From an uncultured Rhizobiaceae bacterium (GTDB taxonomy: Bacteria > Pseudomonadota > Alphaproteobacteria > Rhizobiales > Rhizobiaceae): 64,000 nt of DNA. The translations under genes and the position numbers were made by a program. Location: NCBI GenBank assembly GCA_951813045.1, contig CATOTF010000002.1, forward strand, positions 372,001 through 436,000. The letters run 5' to 3'. The notes beneath the pieces were generated by a model. The model was not told where the DNA came from. It ran no database searches and saw only the letters and a list, made by a program, of their open reading frames with translations. Below are positions 28,601 to 37,700 of the stretch, piece after piece (the stretch's first letter is position 1; each line of letters begins with the position of its first letter).

Positions 28601-29092
28601 TTCAAAATGTTGGGACGTCGCTACCACCGCGCCCGTTGCATTGAGAACTGCAGATGCATGGCTGTAACCATCAAGGCAATCGACTGCGGATTGCGCCATT
28701 TGTGCTTCGCGATAACCACGATTGTGCAGGCTTTCTGTTTGTAAAAGAACCGAAATCTGGCCATTGGGAAGCGCAATATTACGAACGGAAAACCCGACGA
28801 GGCGGGTTTGGAACCCCTGGTGTACACGCAATACAGCAGATGATTCATCGCTGTGCTGGAGCTTATCAACCGCCGTGAGGATCTGCCGGTGCATGGCAGG
28901 GTTGATCTCATATTCGCCTTCCAACGTTGCGCGAACTGTGTCTGCTCCGATTAATCGGGTACCTTCACCATTTGCCCAAAGAATGTGGGAGAGCGCTTCA
29001 TCGAACAAAAGCGCTGCATTAGGGGCAATGACATGCTGTCTGATCTGCGGCAACACAGTGAGGTCGAGATAGGGGTGCTGAACCGGCGCCAT
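25628..29092 (-). CDS. PAS-domain sensor histidine kinase, PdhS/PleC/DivJ family
   Basis: A 1154-residue kinase without predicted membrane spans. The N-terminal ~550 residues are long and partly acidic (many Asp/Glu/Ser stretches); PAS-like folds lie at ~560-640 and ~725-840. The phospho-accepting His is residue 933 in KVSHEIRTPLN. The ATPase domain has N box NLVSNGIKF, G1 DTGIGM and G2 GTGLGLPLTK. The GLPLTKAIVEAN ending is typical of the DivJ/PleC/PdhS kinases that act on the cell-cycle regulator DivK in alphaproteobacteria. No receiver domain or partner regulator is adjacent. I chose ATG 29092 over an in-frame TTG at 29128. Polar localisation is inferred from the family. Confidence 0.83.
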   Translation of the reverse strand: MAPVQHPYLDLTVLPQIRQHVIAPNAALLFDEALSHILWANGEGTRLIGADTVRATLEGEYEINPAMHRQILTAVDKLQHSDESSAVLRVHQGFQTRLVGFSVRNIALPNGQISVLLQTESLHNRGYREAQMAQSAVDCLDGYSHASAVLNATGAVVATSQHFEALDVSQEDLQNLVRDVASESDRLVKRPLETSRGSLAAGIARLSDNPTSHILIIADVNTAQPVSANKTNTSQTAGSIVEDLSSLEVEQIEEIDRSPVVGAFSNKRLKPGVGPERWYYKPQAAEETDEEPAADSINMAADVDDKEQFNIDNEASGLVQEVSHSPLNREIEQEVKQEEPADPLPEAENEDFRFTTETKPIRFVWSTDGEHKFRSVSLELAAAVGPNAANIENLTWTEVADRFQFENGGEVAKLLEKGDTWSGKTVLWPVEGTDLQVPVDMAGLPSYDRDRTFEGFNGFGIVRTADAIIDSDAQGMALQSDDMPSDDTDTSIDPVGPLPAAKEDVDDDGSDKGDSGTIVELDARRPDSDNRDERVLSSDERILFKEIGEKLSEDREKKKKRTATHRPPDEKAIRSEIAEYLPSAFAGSTRSVEVTPELEDEEPTKPANRVAEANIDTSILARLPIPVLVYRDEDLLFANSDFYDVTGYASLPDLANAGGIEALFGGATHDEPNYDARIYHADGHQLDHHAHLQRVPWDSERAMLLTLRQAGEDDDGLDDDDHPAQPDNKEDFEADGGQSGALDSSTPDDIEILPEPKSQADAGPLPIRGPTPLDPDDGPHVAFGGLGADDLRGIIDTATDGIVILSDDGIVRAINRSAEALFDVEAVDILDRSFTLILARESHRSARDYLSGISGTGVASLMNDGREVIGKTTKGGLIPLFMTIGKLEKTDACCLVLRDITHWKKAEEELLSAKSQAENANAQKSEFLAKVSHEIRTPLNAIIGFSDMMIEERFGEIDNERYRGYLRDISRSGNHVLDLINDLLDISKIEAGKIDLEFDACDLNTIVSETVALSQPHANKERIIIRTSLSAMVPKVVADVKSLRQIVLNLVSNGIKFTKSGGQVIVSTVYEQSGEVVLRVRDTGIGMSELELAQAMKPFQQVNAETDTQGTGLGLPLTKAIVEANRARFEIESEPDEGTLVEIYFPTQRVLADR

Positions 29093-29270
29093 GATCTGAT
29101 ACTCGCATTTACTATTCAAAACAGGCAATGGCGTGGCATGTCGCCCGACCTGAGTTTCTTAACAATGAGTAAATACAGGTTTTTTTGGCTGCAATCCACA
29201 ACCATAGGCCTTTGAATCGGGATTTCGCCAAGAACGGTTAATCACAACAGTTAGATATCGGGTGTTTTCT

Positions 29271-29300
29271 TTGCCGGTGGCGTCGATTTTGCACTATATA
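29271..29300 (+). promoter_or_regulatory. Promoter for tRNA-His
   Basis: TTGCCG (29271-29276) and TATATA (29295-29300) are 18 nt apart and precede the tRNA by 67 nt. Confidence 0.6.
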
Positions 29301-29338
29301 GGCTTGCCCCCACGCATGTTTGGTTTTAAGACACGCGA

Positions 29339-29358
29339 GCTTTGAGAGTTCTCAAAGC
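29339..29358 (+). other. Leader hairpin just before tRNA-His
   Basis: GCTTTGAG-AGTT-CTCAAAGC is a perfect 8-bp stem with a 4-nt loop, ending 9 nt before the mature tRNA. In the precursor it would form a 5' structure that could guide RNase P or RNase E processing. Confidence 0.5.
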
Positions 29359-29367
29359 GCACGATGT

Positions 29368-29444
29368 GCGGCTGTAGCTCAGTTGGTTAGAGCGCTGGTT
29401 TGTGGTACCAGAGGTCGAAGGTTCGAGACCTTCCAGCCGTACCA
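29368..29444 (+). tRNA. tRNA-His (GTG anticodon), A73, no encoded G-1
   Basis: The 77-nt gene folds as a full cloverleaf: acceptor GCGGCTG with CAGCCGT, D arm GCTC/GAGC, anticodon arm CTGGT/ACCAG with loop TTGTGGT (anticodon GTG), T arm GAAGG/CCTTC with loop TTCGAGA, and encoded CCA. Position 1 pairs with 72 as G·U, the discriminator is A73, and the base before position 1 is T instead of the near-universal G-1. This is the known variant of a large alphaproteobacterial clade, which uses a matching HisRS. It is transcribed alone. Confidence 0.97.
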
Positions 29445-29579
29445 TCCCCCTTAATTTCGATTTTTACCGTGCCATTATTGTGACGGTTTTTCTCGATCAA
29501 CTCATTGATTATAAAGACGTTATTGCTGCCTCCATGTAATTTGGAAACGGGGATCGGGCCCCTCCAACATTCCATTATT

Positions 29580-30164
29580 TTAAGCTGCATTAATTGCATC
29601 ATGGCAGCGACCAAAGGCATCCATAATGCTTGTATCGTCCATTTGAACCGTGTCGATGGCTGTAACAACACTAGCAAGTTGAGATGATTGTCCGGCAAAT
29701 ATTGGTGTGCCACCAATTTTCTTTCTCAACCGGTCATCAAACTGAATGGCCCCGGCAAGTCCGGTTTCGGGTAGTAAAACAGCGAATTTGGTCTCGCTGA
29801 TGCGCCCCATTATGTCTATTCCGTTGCGGCTGACCGATTCACAAATCTGCGAAAGCCCCGTTACCATTTGCTTGTCGGTAGTCTGTTCGTCATGTCGGTG
29901 TTTGTCGTCGAGCCAAATCAACACCATAGAAAGATCATGGGAATAACGGCCAGTGCGGGAAAATTCCGCTGCGGCCCTTTCCAGAAAATGAGCCCTGTTT
30001 GGCAGTCCGCTAATTTCGTCGAACTTTGAAAGCCTCTTTAGGTTTTCAATCTGTTTTCGCAGGTTAGCCAGCTCGTTTTCGAGCTCATGGTGAGACGAAT
30101 TGTGCGAGAATGTACCAGGCTGTTTGCCTCCGGGCTCATGTGGTGAATATTGCGATGTGTGCAT
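29580..30164 (-). CDS. Degenerate GGDEF-domain protein
   Basis: A 194-residue cytoplasmic protein with a short coiled coil (residues ~30-50) followed by one GGDEF-type domain. The entry motif DEISGLPNRAHFLERA is typical, but the active site reads GRISETKFAVLLP: the GG[DE]EF residues are replaced by SETKF, so it should not make cyclic-di-GMP. Such domains can bind nucleotide or act as partners. I chose ATG 30164 because GAGGAAG precedes it. Transcribed as a single gene convergent with tRNA-His; a GC-rich dyad near 29549 may end both. Confidence 0.75.
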   Translation of the reverse strand: MHTSQYSPHEPGGKQPGTFSHNSSHHELENELANLRKQIENLKRLSKFDEISGLPNRAHFLERAAAEFSRTGRYSHDLSMVLIWLDDKHRHDEQTTDKQMVTGLSQICESVSRNGIDIMGRISETKFAVLLPETGLAGAIQFDDRLRKKIGGTPIFAGQSSQLASVVTAIDTVQMDDTSIMDAFGRCHDAINAA

Positions 30165-30337
30165 TGTAACAAGCTTCCTCAGATGTGAAGAGCAAGCTAG
30201 CGGATACAATTGAAATTGATTTTTAAAAAACAATTACAATTTTAACTAAATCGGTGTGCGTCAGAATTGATGAACTGCACGCGTTTGAATTGCTTATTAA
30301 TATGCGGATATTAGCGCAGAATTGGGTCGGTCCACGG

Positions 30338-31939
30338 TTAAAACAGATCCCCTTGATTATCCGGTGGGCCGGGCTTTGCATTTTGCTTTTTGGCAGCAGT
30401 TTTTACAGCGTTTCCACCATTGGGCTTTGCTAATGTGGATTTGTTTGGTTTGCTGTTTGCGACGGCGGTAAAACTGCCCAAACCCATCTCTACCCCGAAC
30501 GCGGTACCCGGTTTAACGGATTTCGGGCTCATCATCGGTGCGCCATCAGCGTCACGGATCACGGCATAACCCCGTGCAAGAACACCTTGGTAGGACAAGG
30601 ATTTGAGCAATCTATCACTGCGCTGAAGGCGCTCACGACGGCTTGTCTGGAGCGCGTTTGCGCGTAGTGCAAGTGCTGGTTTGATCCGTTCGTAGGATTT
30701 TCGGGCCAGTATTAGCTGGTTTTCGAGAGGTTGGAGCTTAATTTGCACAGCTTGTTTTGTGAAACGCTCGCGCCGATAGCGAAGCAGATCGGATTGAGCC
30801 CGACGGTTATTGCCCGCAAGTGTAGTCAATCTATCACGACCCATTTGCAGCAGCCGGTCGAGACTGCGCGACGAAAGCCGCTGGCTCGATTGTTGGTAGC
30901 GCCCTTGTGCAAGCTTCACCCCTTGCACCAACCCGCGCCCCAAACGGCCCGCCGCTTCATCGAACTGACGCCGAGGCATGGCGAGCAGCATGTCGGGTGT
31001 TTTAAGGCCCCGTTCCGCTGAGCGCAGACTGGTACCGCGCTTTTCGTTCAAACGGCTCATGCTCCCGCGAAGGCGTGCGCCAAGGTCGGCGATATAGGCT
31101 TCCAGTTCGGCTTTCACCGGTACGGCCTTTTCCGCCGCTGCGGTTGGCGTCGGTGCGCGCCAGTCAGCGGCATGGTCAACGAGCGTCCAGTCCGTTTCAT
31201 GCCCAACGGCTGAAATTACAGGGATCATCGACCCAGCGGTTGCCCGCACCAGCGCCTCATCATTGAAACCCCAAAGGTCTTCCAGCGACCCGCCACCGCG
31301 GGCGATAATAATCACGTCAGGGCGTGGAAGGGGGCCGTCCTCCGGTAAATTGTTGAGTTGGTAGACGCCATTGGCGACTTCCCGACCGGAAGTTTCCCCT
31401 TGCACGCGCACCGGCCAGACGAGAACATGAATCGGAAAGCGGTCGTTCAACCGGTGAAGAATATCGCGAATAACGGCGCCGGTTGGCGATGTCACAACGC
31501 CGATAACTTTAGGCATATAGGGCAGCAATTGCTTGCGCCCGTCTTCAAACAGGCCTTCCGCCGCCAGCTTCTTGCGCCGTTCTTCAAGCAAGGCCATCAA
31601 GGCACCTGCACCGGCGGGTTCGAGATTGTCGATGACAATTTGATATTTCGAGGAGCCGGGATAGGTGGTCAGTTTGCCTGACGCGATGACCTCAAGTCCC
31701 TCTTCGGGCATATGCTGCAGTTTTGCCGCCTGTCCGCGCCAGATAACTGCCTCAAGCCGCGCCCGCTCGTCTTTTAACGAGAAATAACAATGGCCTGAAG
31801 AATGGGGTCCTCGAAACCCGGAAATCTCGCCCCGCACCCGCACATGACCAAAAGTATCCTCAACCGTACGTTTCAGCTTGCCAGAAAGCTCGGTAACGGT
31901 GACCTCAAGGGCATTGGATTGTGAAGACGATTCGGGCAT
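30338..31939 (-). CDS. xseA: Exodeoxyribonuclease VII large subunit
   Basis: XseA is the catalytic subunit of the single-strand exonuclease ExoVII used in mismatch repair and DNA damage processing. An N-terminal OB fold (VRVRGEISGF, SGHCYFSLKD) is followed by the catalytic domain (GVVTSPTGAVIRDIL, RGGGSLEDLWGFNDE, SAVGHETDWTL) and a long Arg-rich coiled coil (~residues 270-460). The C-terminus is Lys/Pro/Asn-rich. The start is uncertain: ATG 31939 gives 533 residues and begins shortly before the OB fold, but neither it nor an upstream TTG at 32017 has a clear ribosome site. No xseB is seen nearby. Confidence 0.92.
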   Translation of the reverse strand: MPESSSQSNALEVTVTELSGKLKRTVEDTFGHVRVRGEISGFRGPHSSGHCYFSLKDERARLEAVIWRGQAAKLQHMPEEGLEVIASGKLTTYPGSSKYQIVIDNLEPAGAGALMALLEERRKKLAAEGLFEDGRKQLLPYMPKVIGVVTSPTGAVIRDILHRLNDRFPIHVLVWPVRVQGETSGREVANGVYQLNNLPEDGPLPRPDVIIIARGGGSLEDLWGFNDEALVRATAGSMIPVISAVGHETDWTLVDHAADWRAPTPTAAAEKAVPVKAELEAYIADLGARLRGSMSRLNEKRGTSLRSAERGLKTPDMLLAMPRRQFDEAAGRLGRGLVQGVKLAQGRYQQSSQRLSSRSLDRLLQMGRDRLTTLAGNNRRAQSDLLRYRRERFTKQAVQIKLQPLENQLILARKSYERIKPALALRANALQTSRRERLQRSDRLLKSLSYQGVLARGYAVIRDADGAPMMSPKSVKPGTAFGVEMGLGSFTAVANSKPNKSTLAKPNGGNAVKTAAKKQNAKPGPPDNQGDLF

Positions 31940-32057
31940 GGCGTTATTTAGCACAGTTGGGGCTTGTACCGGAACACGGTAAGTTCCGAAGACAACCGCA
32001 GTTGCACTGGCGCTCAATTGCTCACATGGAGTTCTAATTCAAATTACCCGGCGGTGG

Positions 32058-32945
32058 TTACGTCAAGTGTTTTTTGAAGTGTTGGAGCGTTCGTTCCCAT
32101 GATAAATTGGCCATAGCTTCATCGTAGCGCGGCGTGCTGTCATTGTGAAATCCGTGGTTAGCGTTTTCGTAGATATGCGCCTCATAGTTCTTGCGATTTG
32201 CCTTCAACGCGGCCTCATAGTCCGGCCAGCCGGCGTTAACGCGTTTATCCAATTCCCCATAATGGAGCAGCAGCGGGGCTTGAATTTTTGGAACGTCTTC
32301 CGTTGCTGGCTGGCGACCGTAATAAGGAACAGCAGCTTTAAGTTCGGGGTATGCAACAGCGGCCGCATTTGAAACACCGCCACCGTAGCAAAACCCGGTA
32401 ATTCCAACATTTCCGGTTGAGCCTTTGTGCGCCATCATAAATTCAACGGCGGCAAAGAAATCATTCATCAATTTTGTGCGGTCGACAGTTTTTTGCAACG
32501 TGCGGCCCTCTGCATCATTGCCGGGGTAACCGCCGACAGAGGTTAACCCGTCGGGGGCTATTGCTATAAAGCCTGCTTTGGCCAGGCGACGGGCTACATC
32601 TTCAATATAGGGGTTCAAACCGCGGTTTTCGTGTACGACCACCACTGCTGGTAATTTCCCTTCCGCCTTGGATGGGCGCACCAGATAACCGCGTACTTCG
32701 CCATGTCCGTTGGGTGAAGGATACATGACATATTCGGGCACAATGTCCGGATCGTTAAACGACACCTGCTCGGCCAGGGCATAGTCGGGTGACATCATCC
32801 CCAGGACCGCCGTTGCTGTTACACCTGCGGCGACAAACTTCCCTGCGCGATCCAGAAACTGTCGCTTGGTGATCATGCCATGGGCATAAAAATCATAGAG
32901 CTCCAATAGTTTGGGATCGAAGTCTTTTGCTGTGAGCCTGGTCAT
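32058..32945 (-). CDS. Dienelactone hydrolase family protein (YghX-like)
   Basis: A 295-residue alpha/beta hydrolase. An N-terminal region of ~55 residues with a hydrophobic stretch ([15 protein letters not shown]) may be a signal or anchor. The catalytic set is visible: Cys in GFCYGGG, Asp in GELDKRV and His in [10 protein letters not shown]. Dienelactone hydrolases open lactone rings, but this YghX-type subgroup lacks a defined substrate. GGAGGA is 7 nt before ATG 32945 and only 1 nt before an earlier ATG, which decides the start. It lies 118 nt upstream of xseA on the same strand. Confidence 0.85.
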   Translation of the reverse strand: MTRLTAKDFDPKLLELYDFYAHGMITKRQFLDRAGKFVAAGVTATAVLGMMSPDYALAEQVSFNDPDIVPEYVMYPSPNGHGEVRGYLVRPSKAEGKLPAVVVVHENRGLNPYIEDVARRLAKAGFIAIAPDGLTSVGGYPGNDAEGRTLQKTVDRTKLMNDFFAAVEFMMAHKGSTGNVGITGFCYGGGVSNAAAVAYPELKAAVPYYGRQPATEDVPKIQAPLLLHYGELDKRVNAGWPDYEAALKANRKNYEAHIYENANHGFHNDSTPRYDEAMANLSWERTLQHFKKHLT

Positions 32946-33105
32946 CGTCATTCCTCCGTGTATCGCAGAATCCAAGATAATCCTGCGTCTGATAAATTCT
33001 TATCCGGTAAAATGGATGCCTGTATTTTGCAATTAAACTGTTTCCTTTGTCAAAGCGGCTTTTGATCGCGTCATATTGCCCTTGCACAGCGATATTGAGC
33101 AGCCC

Positions 33106-34059
33106 TTATGCACTGATGATGATTCTTTGGGGTGTTGTTGACGGGTAGGCGGCGAAGGCCAGTGCCCTGTCGATGGAGTAATCGGGAACCGGCATGGCGT
33201 CGAGGCTGATGCGGATGTGGTTGACCAATGCTTCGGTCACGTCGTTTTTTTCCCTGCTTCCGCGCAACAAACCAATCTCGCATCGGGGCAGGGTGGGGAA
33301 ACCATCCCGCTCCGTTAGAACGCGCATTCCCGGGCGTAGCGCTGATTCCGGCTGAACGGATACTGCGAGCCCTGCCAGTACAGCGGCACCTACAACGGTT
33401 GCGGAAGAACTCGTATAAAGCATGCGATAGGGCCGTGAACGGGCCTCCAGTTCATTGGTGGCAGCCTGGCTCCAGTTACAATTGGGGGTTCCAAGTGCAA
33501 GCGGCAGGACCTCCTGTTTGTGAGTGCGGTGGCGTGCCGATGTCACCCATAAAAGAGGCTCGCTTCGAATGAGCTCAGAGTGTTCGGGGGTTTTATCGTG
33601 GGTGATGATCGCCACATCCAGTTCCCCGGATTTGATGCGCTGGCGTAGATTATAGGTGTTTTCGCAAACGACATTCACCTCAACAAATGGGTTGGATTCG
33701 GAAAATCCGGCCAGAATCGTCGGCAAAAACCGTTCCGCATAATCATCCGCAGTACCAAGATAGACATGCCCCTTCAGTGCCTGATCATCAAACGCGGCCA
33801 TGGCGCGGTTGGAAGTCTCAATGATCTCGCGGGCATAGGCGATGAGCTTTTGACCGTCATGGGTAAGCTCAACGGACCGCCCATGGCGCTTGAACAGCGG
33901 CTTGCCGACGTTTTCTTCCAGCCGCTTGATCTGCATGGATACAGCAGATTGGGTTTTGGCAACAATATCAGCGGCTTTTGTGAAACTTAAAGTCTGTTCC
34001 ACCGCAAGGAAGGTGCGTAATTGGTCGGTATCCAGCGTGTACATGAATGTCTCACTCAT
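33106..34059 (-). CDS. LysR-family transcriptional regulator
   Basis: A 317-residue regulator. The N-terminal winged helix includes FLAVEQTLSFTKAADIVAKTQSAVSMQIKRLEE, and a periplasmic-binding-like effector domain follows. The ORF extends 56 codons further upstream without homology; ATG 34059 or 34044 gives the normal LysR start. It is divergent from a DUF1127 gene, and a spaced 7-bp dyad (34106-34135) lies between them, which is a likely binding site. LysR/DUF1127 pairs recur in alphaproteobacteria. The effector is unknown. Confidence 0.88.
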   Translation of the reverse strand: MSETFMYTLDTDQLRTFLAVEQTLSFTKAADIVAKTQSAVSMQIKRLEENVGKPLFKRHGRSVELTHDGQKLIAYAREIIETSNRAMAAFDDQALKGHVYLGTADDYAERFLPTILAGFSESNPFVEVNVVCENTYNLRQRIKSGELDVAIITHDKTPEHSELIRSEPLLWVTSARHRTHKQEVLPLALGTPNCNWSQAATNELEARSRPYRMLYTSSSATVVGAAVLAGLAVSVQPESALRPGMRVLTERDGFPTLPRCEIGLLRGSREKNDVTEALVNHIRISLDAMPVPDYSIDRALAFAAYPSTTPQRIIISA

Positions 34060-34105
34060 CAATAATCTTGATCTCATGCATAAAATACATTCGTTGGTCT
34101 TATGA

Positions 34106-34135
34106 TGCAACCTGTGCCAATTGTCAGTGGTTGCA
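34106..34135. promoter_or_regulatory. Spaced inverted repeat between lysR and DUF1127 gene
   Basis: TGCAACC (34106-34112) and GGTTGCA (34129-34135) are exact complements separated by 16 nt. The site is 21 nt before the DUF1127 ATG and 46 nt from the LysR start, as expected for a LysR operator. Confidence 0.5.
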
Positions 34136-34156
34136 ATTGAGCTACGGAGAAAGACG

Positions 34157-34417
34157 ATGGCCTTTATAGAAAACCGCACAAGAACTTCCATCATCATTCC
34201 AGGTCCACAGGACCTGCTTCGCACCATTGGAAAATGGACGGTGCGCCGTCAAAAACGCAATGAAGTCGCCCAAATGCTGAATTTCGAGGATTGGGTGTTG
34301 AAGGATATGGGCATCACCAAGGGCGACGTGCGCGAGGCGCTTGCTTTCAAGGGCAATCCTTCACTGCATCTGCGTGCCCTGGCAGCTCGCAGCCGGTTCT
34401 GGGCACGTCAAAATTGA
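34157..34417 (+). CDS. DUF1127 domain protein
   Basis: An 86-residue basic protein. The DUF1127 core lies at residues ~30-65: RQKRNEVAQMLNFEDWVLKDMGITKGDVREAL. Small DUF1127 proteins in rhizobia and Agrobacterium affect phosphate, carbon and RNA turnover; biochemical roles remain poorly defined. ATG 34157 has ACGGAGAAAG upstream. The 20-residue N-terminal part (ENRTRTSIIIPG) is longer than in the shortest members. Divergent from the LysR gene. Confidence 0.85.
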   Translation: MAFIENRTRTSIIIPGPQDLLRTIGKWTVRRQKRNEVAQMLNFEDWVLKDMGITKGDVREALAFKGNPSLHLRALAARSRFWARQN

Positions 34418-34755
34418 CTCTTGAAAACATCGGCGCGGCGCGGGGATGAACCTGCACTATGTCCGTTCACCGGTGTTTGTCCCAGATGAGATTTGATGGA
34501 GCGGGAAGCTTTGACAGATTAAAGTGACAAAGACTTCACGCTCTGCCGCCATTTCGATTTTCTAGTTTCAATGAACGATTTAGTGGTGAAACCGCCGACG
34601 CGTCTTAAAGCGCGTTTGGTCTCATAGGGTTTATTCCAACGCGCTTAAGCTCTAAGTTGGCGAGGGTCAGCGGGGATATTGATACCGCTTATTTACTGGA
34701 GTGAGTAAGCGTAAAACGCACTTAGTCGTCGCTTTAGGCTTGGCTCAGTTTTACT
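34418..34755. other. Intergenic region with imperfect inverted repeat
   Basis: No gene is supported in these 338 bases. CTTAAAGCGCGTTTGG (34604-34619) is nearly complementary to CCAACGCGCTTAAG (34636-34649), with two bulged bases, around a 16-nt loop. It could be a structured RNA or an intergenic repeat remnant. Confidence 0.5.
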
Positions 34756-37700
34756 CTATTCAGCTGCCTCTGACCCATATTGTGCGATACTTGATTTAAC
34801 CCGATCAGCCCAGGCTCCGGCTTGTCGTTGTTTAGCGGATTCCATTGCAGCGTTAAAACTTTTCATGATCTGTGAATTCTTAGCGCCGGCCATCGCCTGC
34901 AATTGTCCTTTAATTCTGAAAATCTCCGGTTCGGCATATCCTTCCGACGTTTGACGCATTATCTTTTCTGCGTCCGCAATTGTATCCAAACCTGTGGCCG
35001 TGTCCCCGAGATGGCCATGCACTTCAGCCAGTAACGTTAGATATTGCGTGCGGTGCAGAAGCGCTCCCGCACCCAACTCACCTGCAAGACCGTCACCCAT
35101 CGATTTCAGCCCTTCATCCTCCTGACCTGTCATGCACAAGGCCCAACCTCTCATGATCATGGCGTGCCCCAGCCAGGCCAGGAACTTTTGATCCAGCGAA
35201 TGATGCAATAGTTCATCTGCGATTTTGTATACGGCATTTATATCGCCATGGACGTGATGGACCCGGGATGAAATCCACTTCGAAAAACCGATGCTGAACT
35301 GGTGTTGTGATTTTTCAGCAGCGTCAATGCTGGCCGTATTGAGCTGAATTGCCTTAGCCTTGTTTCCCAGAATGCTTTGGGTCAAAGCGCCAAACCCCAG
35401 ACCAACAATGCCCGGGTCTTCTCCCCACCGTGAAACCCAGAATTCATGCTGATCCGGACTATAATTCTCGACTCCCCAGCCGAGATGTTTTTCCGCCCGT
35501 TTCAATTCGCCCAGAAAAAATGAATTATAACCGTGAGCAATGTTGGCAGGAAACTGATAGTCTTTGTCTTTGCTAAGCTCGGCATGATCAAGAAGGCTTT
35601 CACCTACGGCATGTGCTTCCAGCAATTCGCCGCGCAAGGCGTGGAATCGATGGAGTGCAAGATAAACCGGGAAGTTATCCAGATGTTCCAAGCCACGATT
35701 GCACATATCGTGTGCGCGACCGTAGACTTCTTCTGCTTCAGCTGTTGCCCAGCCCTTCGACATGGTCAGTCCGGTGCCTAACAATAATAACAGGTCGAGT
35801 TCCTTCCGGTCGCGTTCTTTGGACGGCGGTAGTTGTTCGACCAGCTCTAGGGCATGGTGCAATTGATCAATCGCCTCGGCAATTGCAGAACGCCCTATGA
35901 AGAGCTGCGCAGCGGCCTGGAATTGGGTTATTGCTTTGGTAACAAGGCCTGCTGCGTTGTAATGGAATGCCACTATCTCCGGCTGTTCTTGACCGTCGGT
36001 AGACAATCTTGATTCCATCGCTTCCGCCACCAGGCCGTGAATACGTTGTTTTTTGGTGCGCAATAGGCTGTTGTATGCGGCATCTTGGACGAGGCCATGT
36101 TTAAACGTGAAAACTGCGGCTGGGATTGTTCCTCGGCGATAGATAATCTGCGCTTCTGCAAGCTGCTCCAGGGCATCCTCCAAATCACGTTCGTGCATGC
36201 AGGCCACAGATTTTAAGAGTTCGTACGAAAACTGACGGCCAATAACGGACCCGATTAAGGCTACCTCTTTAACCGGCGCAAGCCTGTCCAGGCGAGCCAT
36301 GAGAGAGTCCTGCAACGTTGCAGGAATCGCCAGTTCCGGTAGCGGGCCTTTCAATTCATATCTTGCACCGGCGTCAATTATGGTCCCGCTTTCCAGGATT
36401 GTTTTTGTCAGTTCTTCAACAAACAAAGGCACACCGTCGCTTTTATCGACGATATGTTGCACAATTTCAGGTGGCAGCGGTTTTGAAGCTATTTTACGGA
36501 TAGTTCCTTCGACCACATGAGAGGGTAGTCGGCTCAGTGGCATGGATGTGACATGCGGCAAGTCAGACCATTGGGCTTCAAATGTCGGTCTAAAGGTAGC
36601 CAAAAGCAACACTGGCTGTTCAATGATATCATCAATAAACAGATCGAGAAATTCCTGGGTTGTTGGATCAATCCAGTGCAGGTCTTCAATTGCGATCAAC
36701 AGGGGTTGGTTGGATGACAGTTTTCTAAAGTGCTCGGCTAGTGTTTCAAGCGTTTCGTCTTTTGCCTTTTGCGGAGAAGATTCTTGAATTCCGTAACGAT
36801 GCTCGCAAGGTATTGAGAGTAGTTCTGCATAAAGTGGCGCAATACGCTTGCTGATTAGCCCGGCATTTGCAATGAACGTTTCAAGCCGGTCGAGTTTTTC
36901 GTCAGCGGGCATATTGCCTTCAATACCGGCTGATCGACTCAATAAATTCGATACGGGATGAAGCGGGCTGCCGCCATGATAGGGTGAGCAATATAGCCTA
37001 AGCGACAATGCTTTCTCGGCAATTGCTATGTCCTGTATAGTTTGTGTTAATCGAGATTTGCCGATCCCGGCCTCACCCGAAAGCAGTACAACCTGGCCAC
37101 ACTGCTTTTGTGCCTGTTGCCACCGTCGAACAAGGGTGTCCACTTCCTCATCGCGCCCATCCAATGGCACCGTATCACCACCGTGACGACTTGCTGCAAA
37201 CCTGCTGTCAGCCGTGTTTTTGGATAGTACCCTCCAAGCTCCAACATTTCTGTCAAAGCCTTTCAGATCATTTTCCCCCAGATAGAACAGTTCAAACAGG
37301 TCCCCTATCAGTCTTTTCGTCTGGTCAGAGATTACAACCTGATCATAGTCCGCCAAAGCCTGCAGACGTGCCGCCAGATTAGGCGTTTCACCCAGCACAG
37401 GGTGTTTTTGCGACCCCTCTTTGCTAGGTGCATTGTCGACAACCACATTTCCCGTCGCAATGCCAATTCGGGAATGCAGTTTTATTCCAGGATGTTCATC
37501 AAGCTGCTGCACTGCAATCGCGATTTCAAGGCCGGTCAGGATCGCCCGTTCGGGGGCGTGTTCGTCGGCGATCGGATAACCGAAATAAATCAGCACGCCA
37601 TCGCCCATATAATCGGCAATGTAGCCGTTGTAACGTTTTACAATTCCTTCAACGCAGGATTGATAGTTCACAATGACTTCGCGGAAATCTTCCGGGTCGA

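Noticed and set aside
29368-29444. tRNA-His gene as an integration site
   Set aside because: No integrase gene and no repeat of the tRNA 3' end was noticed in the flanking bases.
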